Source of the DNA: Halieaceae bacterium UBA3479
Lineage (GTDB): Bacteria; Pseudomonadota; Gammaproteobacteria; Pseudomonadales; Halieaceae
Direction of reading: 5' to 3'
DNA length: 7,989 bases
NCBI GenBank assembly: GCA_002377985.1
Contig: DFQW01000055.1
Coordinates: forward strand, 1 to 7,989
Both the position numbers and the translations under genes were made by a program. The notes below the pieces were generated by a model. It was not told where the DNA came from and did no database searches. It saw nothing but the letters and a program-made list of their open reading frames with translations. Of the stretch, positions 1-6,194 are shown piece after piece. Within the stretch, counting starts at the first letter, position 1, and every line of letters begins with the position of its first letter.

Positions 1-855
1 GCTGATCAGATTGGCGCCGCGAATCGCATAACGCCGGAGAACACCATTGCTGCCGCCTCTCTCGTAAAGCAGGGTGCGAGTCATCCTCTGGGCATTGTTA
101 TCACCCCTGGTATGCCCGCTTATCCACCACGCTACACGGCGCTACAGGTCGTGCAGCCCGGGTTGCATTACCGGTCTGAGGGCTCACACCAGTATGGCTG
201 GGAGATCAGCGCCAACGACGATCTTGTGCAAATGTGGCTGGGAACCGGCCCGCAATTAGACGGTCTCGGGCACCTCGGTGAAAGTGGCACTTTCTACAAC
301 TGCAATCGTGGCGAAGATTTTTCCGAGATCACCGGGCTGACCAAACTTGATATCAGTCAGGTGCCACCGATGGTGGCGCGCGGTGTGTTGATCGACATGG
401 CCAAGCACTTTGGTGTGGCTCATTTGTCCGCCGGCCAGCCGTTCACCAGCGATGACATTCGGGCCGCGATGACGGAACAAGGGGTAACGGTGGGAGAGGG
501 CGACGTGGTGCTGTTTCATACGGGCTGGACTGACGCAAAGCTGACCGCCGAACCGGGTCTGTGGGTCAGCACGATTCCGGGAATCACCAATGAGGCCGCG
601 CGCTTTCTTGCCACGCTAAAGCCGCTCGCCGTCGGTGCTGACACCTGGGGCTTGGGCGCTGTGCCGCCGCGCCAGGGGGACAAGGTATTCTATGACCACG
701 CGATTCTTCTCAAAGAGAATGGCATTTACATTCTCGAGACCATGAATACGGGTCGGTTGGCTGACGAGGATGTGAAAGAGTTTATGTTCGTGCTTGGGCA
801 AGCACGATTAAAGGGTGCGGTGCAGATGGTAATCAACCCCGTGGCAATGTGGTAA
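1..855 (+). CDS. Cyclase family protein (putative metal-dependent hydrolase, COG1878 / kynurenine formamidase-like), 5'-truncated by window edge
   Basis: The reading frame is open from base 1 and already matches the family before the first internal ATG at 112 (GAANRITPEN and LVKQG are typical N-terminal family blocks). The true start therefore lies outside the window and ATG112 is not the start. The visible part is 284 residues. Family-like blocks, numbered from the window edge, are GTGPQLDGLGH (81-91), containing the metal-site D87 and H91, then RGVLIDMAKHFGV (128-139), GDVVLFHTGW (167-176) and VGADTWG (211-217). The C-terminus GAVQMVINPVAMW (272-284) is typical of the long-cyclase subgroup. 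Members of this superfamily are metal-dependent amide or ester hydrolases or lactonases, for example kynurenine formamidase; the substrate here is unknown. At the position of the canonical HxD metal motif the sequence has QLD. The next gene, a VOC dioxygenase-like protein, starts 7 nt after the stop, suggesting a shared transcript and a catabolic role. Family assignment is confident; reaction is not. Confidence 0.9.
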   Translation, partial: ADQIGAANRITPENTIAAASLVKQGASHPLGIVITPGMPAYPPRYTALQVVQPGLHYRSEGSHQYGWEISANDDLVQMWLGTGPQLDGLGHLGESGTFYNCNRGEDFSEITGLTKLDISQVPPMVARGVLIDMAKHFGVAHLSAGQPFTSDDIRAAMTEQGVTVGEGDVVLFHTGWTDAKLTAEPGLWVSTIPGITNEAARFLATLKPLAVGADTWGLGAVPPRQGDKVFYDHAILLKENGIYILETMNTGRLADEDVKEFMFVLGQARLKGAVQMVINPVAMW

Positions 856-862
856 CGATTTA

Positions 863-1315
863 GTGTGTCCATCTGTTTCTATACCGCCTTTTCATCTGGC
901 CATACCCGTAGATAACCTAGTCGCTGCCGCCAGGTTTTATGAGTCTGTGCTGGGGTGTACTAGAGGGCGAGAATCTGCAGACTGGATCGACCTCAATTTT
1001 TTTGGCCATCAGGTGGTGCTTCATCGCGTAGATTCACGGCGAGAAGTCGACGCCGCCATTAACAGGGTCGACAGCGAAAATATCCCGGTACCGCACTTTG
1101 GCGTTGTCCTCGATACCGCCGCGTTTGACGTCTTGGCTGAGCGAGTTCGCTCTGTTGGGGCGGCGTTCACAATTGAACCCACGACGCGGTTCGAGGGACG
1201 CGCAGGGGAGCAGCGCACTTTCTTTTTACGGGATCCTAGTGGCAACTGTCTGGAATTTAAGGCGTTTGCACGGGCAGACATGCTATTTGAGAAAGATACC
1301 GCGATTTACCAGTGA
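863..1315 (+). CDS. VOC family protein, predicted extradiol-dioxygenase-like (COG3565 type)
   Basis: This is a 150-residue single vicinal-oxygen-chelate unit made of two beta-alpha-beta-beta-beta modules. The N-terminal PFHLAIPVDNL (9-19) carries candidate metal ligand H11. RFYESVLGC (24-32) and WIDLNFFGHQVVLH (41-54) follow. VPHFGVVL (76-83) carries H78, and DPSGNCLEFKAF (124-135) carries E131. H-H-E is the usual VOC metal triad. The pattern matches the 'predicted dioxygenase of extradiol dioxygenase family' group, whose substrates are mostly undetermined. The start is GTG at 863; there is no good Shine-Dalgarno, and the 7-nt distance to the cyclase stop suggests translational coupling. No better in-frame start is present nearby. 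Glyoxalase I or resistance-type VOC proteins are alternatives, but the FNFFGHQ-like and FEGRAGEQ blocks fit COG3565 better. Confidence 0.88.
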   Translation: MCPSVSIPPFHLAIPVDNLVAAARFYESVLGCTRGRESADWIDLNFFGHQVVLHRVDSRREVDAAINRVDSENIPVPHFGVVLDTAAFDVLAERVRSVGAAFTIEPTTRFEGRAGEQRTFFLRDPSGNCLEFKAFARADMLFEKDTAIYQ

Positions 1316-1378
1316 GCGAGAGATAGCGGGTGCCACTATTTATTCCGCTCTGACCTACCGTGGGACTCCGGTCGTGCC

Positions 1379-1407
1379 TTGACTGGTTTGCGATGCGCCA
1401 GAATGAG
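1379..1407 (+). promoter_or_regulatory. Weak candidate promoter upstream of the dUTPase gene
   Basis: TTGACT (1379-1384) matches the sigma70 -35 consensus in five of six bases. With 17-nt spacing the -10 would be AATGAG (1402-1407), which is only a three-of-six match. The site lies in the 130-nt gap after the VOC gene, where a promoter for the dUTPase-hydrolase pair would be expected. The weak -10 makes this a tentative call. Confidence 0.22.
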
Positions 1408-1445
1408 CAAGAAAATGTATGGATTAACGGGGAGACGTAAAGAAG

Positions 1446-2069
1446 GTGAAGCGCACGGCGGTTAAGAATATGTTGGAGATGCAGGCTCGCATGAATGCCC
1501 GGGTACATGAGCACTGGATTGATCAGGACTTTGCCTGGTATCGAGCGGTGTGGATCGAATGTGGCGAGTTAATGGATCACGTAGGCTACAAGTGGTGGAA
1601 AAAGCAGGAGCCTGACATGAATCAGGTTCGGCTGGAGGTTGTTGATATATGGCATTTCGGGATGTCGGCGCTGTTCAAGACCGAAAGCAGCCTTGACGCG
1701 CTGGCCGACACCATCAGTGCTCACATGACAAACGAAGTGATGGCACATACGGATATTCATGATGCGACGGAGGCGTTGGCGCACCATGCGCTGGAGAGCA
1801 AATCATTTTCCGTGCCCCTTTTTGCCGCATTGATGAAGGCCTGTGACCTTTCGCCCGAGGCGCTTTATCGACACTACGTAGGTAAGAACGTGCTCAACTT
1901 TTTTCGACAGGATAATGGCTACAAAGACGGCACCTATATCAAGCTTTGGAATGGCCGGGAAGATAATGAGCATCTTGTTGAGGTGCTGGAGAAGCTCGAC
2001 GACGCCGCGCCCAATTATCCAGAGGCAGTTTACGAAGCGCTGTCCCATCGGTACCAACAAGCGGTATGA
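1446..2069 (+). CDS. Dimeric (all-alpha) dUTP diphosphatase
   Basis: This 207-residue protein belongs to the all-alpha NTP-pyrophosphatase (MazG-related) dUTPase family found in trypanosomes, Campylobacter and many proteobacteria. It is not the trimeric Dut family. It should hydrolyse dUTP (and dUDP in this family) to dUMP and keep uracil out of DNA. The helical metal-binding signature is present: WIECGELMDH (36-45) gives the ExxE pair E38/E41, and LEVVDIWHF (63-71) gives the ExxD pair E64/D67. The C-terminal VLNFFRQDNGYKDGTYIKLWNGREDNEHL (149-177) is also a family hallmark. The start is GTG at 1446, with GGGGAG at 1429-1434 placed 11 nt upstream. ATG at 1470, giving a protein that begins MLEMQARMN, is a serious alternative because many relatives begin near there. 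Its TGA stop overlaps the start of the next gene (ATGA). No Dut-type motifs are seen. Confidence 0.92.
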   Translation: MKRTAVKNMLEMQARMNARVHEHWIDQDFAWYRAVWIECGELMDHVGYKWWKKQEPDMNQVRLEVVDIWHFGMSALFKTESSLDALADTISAHMTNEVMAHTDIHDATEALAHHALESKSFSVPLFAALMKACDLSPEALYRHYVGKNVLNFFRQDNGYKDGTYIKLWNGREDNEHLVEVLEKLDDAAPNYPEAVYEALSHRYQQAV

Positions 2070-2920
2070 CTGCCTTTCGCGACCATTTCTTTAAAACTGA
2101 TGACGGCTTGACGCTTTATGCCCGCGACTACCCGGGGCCATCGGCTCGGGCGCCAGTCGTATTATGTTTGCATGGGCTCACCCGCAACAGTCGAGACTTT
2201 CAAGATCTGGCACCAGCGTTAGCGGCGCAGTTCCGCGTTTTGGTACCAGAGCAACGAGGCAGAGGTTTGTCAGAGTACGATAGTGACAGCGCGCATTACA
2301 CGATCATTCACTACGTTAATGACATGCGCTGCTTGTTGGAGGGTCTGGAGGTTGATCGGGTCCACGCAGTTGGCACCTCGATGGGCGGACTCATGACCTT
2401 TGCGCTGAATGCATTGTATCCAGGGCTAATCGGGCGAGCCGTGATCAACGACATTGGTCCGGAAATCGCCACCGCGGGCCTGAATCGCATCAAATCCTAC
2501 GTCGGGCTGGCGGGTCCATTCGACGATTGGGTATCTGCCACAGCCTATATCAAATCATTGAGTGCACCGATATTCCCGTTATGGGACGAGGAACAGTGGG
2601 GCGCCTTTGCAAGGCAGAGCTATGTTGAGCGCGATGGAAAAATCGTCATCGATTACGATCCGGGCATTACGGGGCCCCTGAAGGAAGAGGGTGCAGAGTC
2701 AGAGGCAGAGATCCTTTGGTCCATGTTTGATGCCCTCGCAGCGGTGCCCACGCTGCTGGTGCGCGGCGACCTTACTGATCTGCTTTCCGAGGACTGTGTG
2801 GCGAAAATGTGCGAGCGCCATCAGCAGCTCTCGGTGCTGAGGGTGCCGGATGTTGGGCACGCGCCGATGCTAAATGAGCCCGGTGTGAGTGATGCCATCA
2901 AGAAGTTCTTAGCTGCCTAA
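2066..2920 (+). CDS. Alpha/beta hydrolase fold protein
   Basis: This 284-residue cytoplasmic serine hydrolase has the complete fold signature. LCLHGLTR (33-40) gives the HG oxyanion segment. PEQRGRGLSEY (61-71) follows strand 4. VGTSMGGLM (102-110) contains the nucleophile elbow with Ser105. VRGDLTDLLS (232-241) supplies the acid, most likely Asp238. VGHAP (263-267) supplies His265. There is no signal peptide. The start ATG overlaps the dUTPase stop by 4 nt (ATGA) with no strong Shine-Dalgarno, so it is probably translated by coupling to the dUTPase. The overall pattern resembles proteobacterial hydrolases annotated as esterases or C-C bond hydrolases; the substrate cannot be read from sequence. 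A role in aromatic or lactone degradation with the upstream cyclase/VOC pair is possible but inferred only from proximity. Confidence 0.9.
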   Translation: MTAFRDHFFKTDDGLTLYARDYPGPSARAPVVLCLHGLTRNSRDFQDLAPALAAQFRVLVPEQRGRGLSEYDSDSAHYTIIHYVNDMRCLLEGLEVDRVHAVGTSMGGLMTFALNALYPGLIGRAVINDIGPEIATAGLNRIKSYVGLAGPFDDWVSATAYIKSLSAPIFPLWDEEQWGAFARQSYVERDGKIVIDYDPGITGPLKEEGAESEAEILWSMFDALAAVPTLLVRGDLTDLLSEDCVAKMCERHQQLSVLRVPDVGHAPMLNEPGVSDAIKKFLAA

Positions 2921-2932
2921 GATCGGTGGGTG

Positions 2933-2956
2933 GGCCGCGTTCCCGGCGGCCTTCTT
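2933..2956 (+). terminator. Candidate terminator hairpin in the convergent gap
   Basis: A 6-bp GC-only stem is formed by GGCCGC (2933-2938) and GCGGCC (2946-2951) with a 7-nt loop, followed by CTTCTT rather than a run of T. It starts 12 nt after the hydrolase stop and lies between two convergent genes. The hairpin could stop + strand transcription. On the - strand there is no T tract after it. It is a weak intrinsic terminator at best. Confidence 0.38.
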
Positions 2957-2973
2957 CGAGTCGGGCTGCGCTC

Positions 2974-3495
2974 TCAATGACCCACTGCCATATTGCCCAG
3001 ATAGTCCCTCTTTCCGAGGGGCGTGCCCAGAGCCCTCAATATGGCGTAGGTTGTTGTGGCATGGAAATAAAAGTTAGGTTTGGAGAAGGTCGCCAGAAAC
3101 TTGTCGGTGATGAATGGAATTTCCATGTCGCCCAGTTTAAAGAGCATTTTTTGCCCCGAGAGTGCCGCCATGGATTCGGGAGACTCTTCCTTCATGAAGT
3201 CTCTTGCCTCGTCTATCAGAGCGCACAGGCCAGCGTAATCAATATTTGGTTTATGTGGTGGTGGAGAAAACACACCATCGCGCATGCCTTTTATCGCGCC
3301 GTATGAATGATGCCACACTGAAATCACCTGAAAACTAAATGGCTGCATTGTCTCGTGTAGTCGGTACTGGATAATTTCCTCAAGCGAACCGTTATGTGAC
3401 GCCGCGTGTTCTTCACCTTTTTTTAGGATATTCGCGGTACTGTCCAATACCTGCTGATAACACAGCACGCTGGCGTCATAAAAAGAAAGCTGCAT
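2974..3495 (-). CDS. DUF1993 family protein
   Basis: This 173-residue soluble, mostly helical protein matches the DUF1993 family, thought to have a DinB-like four-helix-bundle fold. Visible family blocks are an N-terminal FYDASVLCYQQVLDSTANILKKGEEHA (5-31), the central PFSFQVISVWHH (52-63), FYFHATTTYAILRALG (142-157) and GKRDYLG (161-167) near the C-terminus. No biochemical function is established for the family. It is the last gene of the leftward operon. Its ATG is preceded by a strong Shine-Dalgarno (GAGGAG on the - strand, about 3503-3508), 17 nt after the PCD stop. That suggests it can be translated independently of the upstream genes. It lacks a signal peptide. Confidence 0.87.
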   Translation of the reverse strand: MQLSFYDASVLCYQQVLDSTANILKKGEEHAASHNGSLEEIIQYRLHETMQPFSFQVISVWHHSYGAIKGMRDGVFSPPPHKPNIDYAGLCALIDEARDFMKEESPESMAALSGQKMLFKLGDMEIPFITDKFLATFSKPNFYFHATTTYAILRALGTPLGKRDYLGNMAVGH

Positions 3496-3512
3496 GGGTA
3501 ATTCTCCTCGAG

Positions 3513-3842
3513 TTATGTCTTGAAGATTGGGGTCGGTGGTAGATCAGTAAACTCTGACTGCGAAAGGTATTCGTTGATTTGACGGGCTAACGCAAAATCC
3601 CGATCTGTCACCCCCTCGGCATCGTGTGAAGATAGACGGATCTGAACCGTACCGTAAACGTTATACCAGTTAGGGTGATGGTCCTGCTTCTCCGCGCAAT
3701 CGGCAACGAGCGTCATGAATCGCCAGGCGCTCTGAAAGTCTGAGAACTGAAGGTCCCGGGCAAGCCAATTGTCCTCGAGTCTCCATCCGGGATGGAGTTT
3801 TAGTTGCGCTGAAATTTGCGTCGGTGTCATAGCAGTCATCAT
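3513..3842 (-). CDS. 4a-hydroxytetrahydrobiopterin dehydratase (pterin-4a-carbinolamine dehydratase, PCD)
   Basis: This 109-residue protein is of normal family length. It dehydrates 4a-hydroxytetrahydropterin during recycling of the cofactor used by aromatic amino acid hydroxylases. The signature segment is EKQDHHPNWYNVYGTVQIRLSSHD (51-74). It contains the histidine pair H55/H56 and the later H73, followed by GVTDRDFALARQI (77-89), all characteristic of the active site. The first ATG at 3842 overlaps the trmA stop as ATGA. A second ATG immediately follows (3839), so either may be used, and translation is probably coupled to trmA. No phenylalanine hydroxylase gene is in the window, so a partner for phhB-type recycling is not evident. 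Family members outside phh operons have been linked to other pterin roles; that is inference here. Confidence 0.93.
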   Translation of the reverse strand: MMTAMTPTQISAQLKLHPGWRLEDNWLARDLQFSDFQSAWRFMTLVADCAEKQDHHPNWYNVYGTVQIRLSSHDAEGVTDRDFALARQINEYLSQSEFTDLPPTPIFKT

Positions 3843-4936
3843 GTTCGTCGCCTCAAAATGACGCCAGATTCCAAATGGTCGGTATAAGGGAACTGATCAA
3901 AGAAAGCCAGCTGCTCTATGCGGTGAGTGAGCGTGAGATACGCGAGGTTATCGCGCAGCGTTTCGAGGTTGCAGCTGACATAGAGCACGCGCTCAAAGCC
4001 GCTTGCCAGTTCGAGCGTCGCCTTATCAAGGCCGGCTCTGGGTGGATCTACCAGCAAAGTAGAAAAGTGGTATTGCGACAGAGGCTGTGTAAGATGTTCG
4101 AGCCGCCGGAAGTGCCGAGTATTTGCGAGTGCTGAAGTCATGTCTTCGGCAGAGAGTCGCGCAAATTCCACATTGCCAGCGCCATTGATAGCGGCATTCC
4201 AATGGGCGGCTTCAGTCGCTTTTTTACTCAGCTCCGTCGCCAATACTCGACCAAATCTCTTTGCCAGCGGCAAAGTAAAGTTGCCAATTCCACAGTAAAG
4301 CTCCAGCAGGTCCGCGTCGGTGGGTGCACACTGCAACAACAACCACTCAGCCATCTTTTGATTGATGTGGCCGTTGGGTTGGGTGAAGCATTGCTCGGGC
4401 TGGCGATATCGATAGGTATTGCCATCAATATTCAAGACTTCTTCCACCCAATCGTTCTGTATTGTGATTTTTTGTTTTCGGCTCCGACCGATTATTTTGC
4501 AGTCAATATGCTTTGCCAGCGCCTCGGCCTCTACCGCCCAGATGGCATCAAGCGGGCGGTGGTAAACCAGCGTAATCAGCAATTCGCCGCTCAGAGTTGA
4601 TAAAAATTCAACCTGAAACAGTTTCTTTCTCAGTGTGGGCGCCTCTTTTAGCCCCTTTCGCAGTGGCGCCATGCTCTCGCTGATTCTAGGTCCCGCTATC
4701 GGAAAGTGCTCGATTACGTGGGGTGTGTCCCGTTGACCCGGCGGAAACATCACATAGTTCAGGTCATCGCCGTCGTGCCACATTCTGAATTCCGCCCGCA
4801 GTCGAAAACCATTGGATGGCGAAGTAAAGAGTGCAGGATCAGGAGGTGAAAACGGCGAGAGCTGGTTCAGCGCGGCGTGAGCTTTAGCGGCAAACAGCGC
4901 GTCGTAGCGCTCAGGTTGGTATTGATTGGCCAGCAC
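3839..4936 (-). CDS. trmA: tRNA (uracil-5-)-methyltransferase TrmA (m5U54)
   Basis: This 365-residue SAM-dependent enzyme methylates U54 in the T-loop of tRNA. Its length is practically that of the E. coli enzyme. The fold-specific N-terminal part (about 1-180) includes SNGFRLRAEFRMWHDGDDLNY (41-61). The methyltransferase domain then shows CFTQPNGHINQKM (183-195), the SAM-binding LLELYCGIGNFTLPLA (210-225), LLVDPPRAGLD (294-304), the nucleophile Cys322 in LYVSCNLETLRDNL (318-331), and FDQFPYTDHLESGV (346-359) with Glu356 as likely general base. It has neither the N-terminal TRAM domain nor the four-cysteine Fe-S motif of RlmC/RlmD, which supports TrmA. The start is GTG at 4936, 8 nt after the tusE stop, with only a weak Shine-Dalgarno. 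Its TGA overlaps the PCD start by 4 nt. Confidence 0.96.
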   Translation of the reverse strand: MLANQYQPERYDALFAAKAHAALNQLSPFSPPDPALFTSPSNGFRLRAEFRMWHDGDDLNYVMFPPGQRDTPHVIEHFPIAGPRISESMAPLRKGLKEAPTLRKKLFQVEFLSTLSGELLITLVYHRPLDAIWAVEAEALAKHIDCKIIGRSRKQKITIQNDWVEEVLNIDGNTYRYRQPEQCFTQPNGHINQKMAEWLLLQCAPTDADLLELYCGIGNFTLPLAKRFGRVLATELSKKATEAAHWNAAINGAGNVEFARLSAEDMTSALANTRHFRRLEHLTQPLSQYHFSTLLVDPPRAGLDKATLELASGFERVLYVSCNLETLRDNLAYLTLTHRIEQLAFFDQFPYTDHLESGVILRRRT

Positions 4937-4944
4937 AGATGAAC

Positions 4945-5271
4945 TCAGAGGCAGTTCTTGGGTTTGGGTAGTCCGGCTATGCGGCTCCCTACACGCGCGG
5001 GTGAGCCGGGAAATAATTTCATCAGGTAAAGACTGCTGCCTTTTTCAGGGCCCAGTTGTTCTTTAACAAAGCCAACCAGCGCACGATTGGCTGGTGAATC
5101 ACCAAACCGATTATAAAACGTCTGCAGCAGCGCGATAATCTCCCAGTGCTCTCTGCCTAGTACAATACCCTCGGCCCTTGCCAGTAGCTCAGCAATATCC
5201 TCATTCCAGTCTGCTTGGCGCGCTAAAAAGCCGTTATTGTCGCATAGCACTTTTAAGTCGGTTTCGGACAT
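4945..5271 (-). CDS. tusE: Sulfur relay protein TusE (DsrC/TusE family)
   Basis: This 108-residue protein is almost the size of E. coli TusE. TusE takes persulfide sulfur from TusD and passes it to MnmA for 2-thiouridine formation at tRNA position 34. Family blocks are NNGFLARQADWNEDIAELLARAEGI, LGREHWEII, FYNRFGDSPANRALVGFV and the C-terminal arm SRIAGLPKPKNCL, whose penultimate cysteine is the sulfur carrier. Eleven residues before that cysteine, where DsrC of dissimilatory sulfur metabolism has a second cysteine, there is serine, so the sulfur-relay role is favoured over Dsr. ATG at 5271 is chosen. A GTG directly in front (5274) is in frame and could add one residue; a GGGA motif upstream serves both. 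The spacing to tusB is 3-6 nt. Confidence 0.95.
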   Translation of the reverse strand: MSETDLKVLCDNNGFLARQADWNEDIAELLARAEGIVLGREHWEIIALLQTFYNRFGDSPANRALVGFVKEQLGPEKGSSLYLMKLFPGSPARVGSRIAGLPKPKNCL

Positions 5272-5277
5272 CACGGG

Positions 5278-5520
5278 TCAGTCCCAGCTAACACAATGAC
5301 GATGTGCTTGCGTTAACGCTACCCAATCCGCTGTCGTGATAGTGCGCGCTGATCTGGATGAACTATCGCTCAGGACTTTGACGGTGCAACCCGTGTCGTT
5401 GCTGATCGCGTCAAAATCATGAACCCACGTGTCACTCATCAAAATAACGGTGTCAGAGGCCGTTAGCAGGGGTGCTAAATCCACGGCTCGCTCTAGGCGA
5501 TACAGCAAATGGAGGATCAT
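5278..5520 (-). CDS. tusB: Sulfur relay protein TusB (DsrH family)
   Basis: This 80-residue protein is slightly shorter than the E. coli homologue of about 95. It begins MILHLLYRLERAVDLAPLL, the typical TusB first strand and helix, then DTVILMSDTW, and ends with the usual VALTQAHxxxxSW motif. It is a subunit of the (TusBCD)2 heterohexamer that receives sulfur from TusA. The ATG at 5520 shares one base with the tusC stop (TGATG). The frame stays open upstream to a possible GTG at 5565, but those 15 extra residues have no family similarity and would sit inside tusC, so the shorter start is preferred. No cysteine is present near residue 20, where the Dsr-system DsrH usually has one. Sequence divergence is high, as is normal for TusB; the position between tusC and tusE is strong support. 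Confidence 0.88.
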   Translation of the reverse strand: MILHLLYRLERAVDLAPLLTASDTVILMSDTWVHDFDAISNDTGCTVKVLSDSSSRSARTITTADWVALTQAHRHCVSWD

Positions 5521-5867
5521 CAGTAATTTACCGCGATGTCGGCGTTGGACACCTTGTCCGACCACTCGCGAGGGGTAAGGGGCGCGATGGTGAGGTCATC
5601 CCGGTAGGTGCGATTGTCTGCTGGATGGCCCAATGCGAATACGCGCTCAATATCGTAGTAAGGCAAGGAGCCCAGGAGGCGATACAGCGCCTCCTCATGG
5701 GTCGGTGTAGCTGACAGCAACTGCAGCGCGGCGCCTGAAAAAACCAGCGTCACATCCTGCCCGAGGGCGCCTGCAGCCAGCGCCAAATCAACACCTGCTC
5801 GCATGGTCTGAAGATCACTGTCCGCACCTCCCGATATGGTCAGTAACCAACGCTTGCTATTAGACAA
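5520..5867 (-). CDS. tusC: Sulfur relay protein TusC (DsrF family)
   Basis: This 115-residue DsrE/F-like Rossmann-type protein is a subunit of the TusBCD complex. Visible features are the first strand KRWLLTISGGADSD (5-18), the helix RAGVDLALAAGALGQDVTLVFSG (23-45), and the family-typical LYRLLGSLPYYDIERVFAL (61-79). It contains no cysteine at all, in keeping with TusC being a structural rather than a sulfur-carrying subunit. The start is TTG at 5867. No ATG or GTG occurs before residue 22, and starting there would remove the first strand. AAGGTG (- strand, 5875-5880) lies 7 nt upstream of the TTG and supports the choice. It overlaps the end of tusD by 8 nt and the tusB start by 1 nt. Confidence 0.92.
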   Translation of the reverse strand: MSNSKRWLLTISGGADSDLQTMRAGVDLALAAGALGQDVTLVFSGAALQLLSATPTHEEALYRLLGSLPYYDIERVFALGHPADNRTYRDDLTIAPLTPREWSDKVSNADIAVNY

Positions 5868-6183
5868 AAGAGAGCACCTTGTCCGCTTTGACTGCGGCCT
5901 CTATTAAAGCGCCCAATCCCCCGACGAAAAAGGGCGGCGCGATATCAATGCCATGTTCCTCTACTGCTTGACTGCACAGGAGAAATTCTGCGCCTGAGCG
6001 CTCGGCGAGCATATGCCAGCCCGGTAGCGCGTCGTGGTGCATGGCCGATAACACGCCGGCACTATGAAAAAACACCTGACGGATGGTGTGACCCCCGTCA
6101 ACAGCCACATCGATGAAACGCTGAGCTTTTTGCCATCGCTCCGGTTCGGTGGCGGGTGTGCGGATGATCAGCGTAAATATCAT
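5860..6183 (-). CDS. tusD: Sulfur relay protein TusD (DsrE family)
   Basis: This 107-residue DsrE-fold protein is the sulfur-accepting subunit of TusBCD. It opens MIFTLIIRTPATEPERWQKAQRFIDVAVDGGHTIRQVFFHSAGV, the standard first strand, helix and second strand. It has a single cysteine, Cys70 (EFLLCSQAVEEHGI), at the expected position of the active cysteine (Cys78 in E. coli). It ends GGLGALIEAAVKADKVLSF, a strong DsrE/TusD C-terminal signature. ATG at 6183 is the only workable start, since an in-frame stop lies about 40 nt upstream and no earlier start codon exists. No Shine-Dalgarno is visible, and only about 11 nt separate the start from the yccA terminator hairpin. This is the first gene of the leftward tus-trmA operon. 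Confidence 0.94.
   Translation of the reverse strand: MIFTLIIRTPATEPERWQKAQRFIDVAVDGGHTIRQVFFHSAGVLSAMHHDALPGWHMLAERSGAEFLLCSQAVEEHGIDIAPPFFVGGLGALIEAAVKADKVLSFV
5875..5880 (-). promoter_or_regulatory. Ribosome binding site deciding the TTG start of tusC
   Basis: AAGGTG on the - strand is 7 nt upstream of TTG at 5867, and no ATG or GTG start is available in the same region. It lies within the 3' end of tusD. Confidence 0.5.
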
Positions 6184-6194
6184 GGCGCGTATAC

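Noticed and set aside
112..114. ATG 112 as the start of the cyclase gene
   Set aside because: The frame is open from base 1 and the preceding 37 codons match the family, so the gene starts outside the window.
256..519. 87-codon - strand open frame
   Set aside because: It is a shadow of the cyclase gene, which has clear family motifs on the + strand.
2926..3306. 126-codon + strand open frame after the alpha/beta hydrolase
   Set aside because: It is antisense to the DUF1993 gene, whose conserved C-terminal blocks are encoded there on the other strand.
4202..4600. 132-codon + strand open frame
   Set aside because: It lies wholly antisense to trmA, whose conserved motifs fill the region. The translation resembles no family and there is no ribosome site.
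3839..4936. RlmC/RlmD (23S rRNA m5U methyltransferase) instead of TrmA
   Set aside because: No N-terminal TRAM domain or Fe-S cysteine cluster; length and motifs fit TrmA.
5521..5565. Longer tusB start (GTG at 5565)
   Set aside because: The extra 15 residues have no resemblance to TusB and sit inside tusC; ATG 5520 with TGATG coupling matches the family N-terminus.
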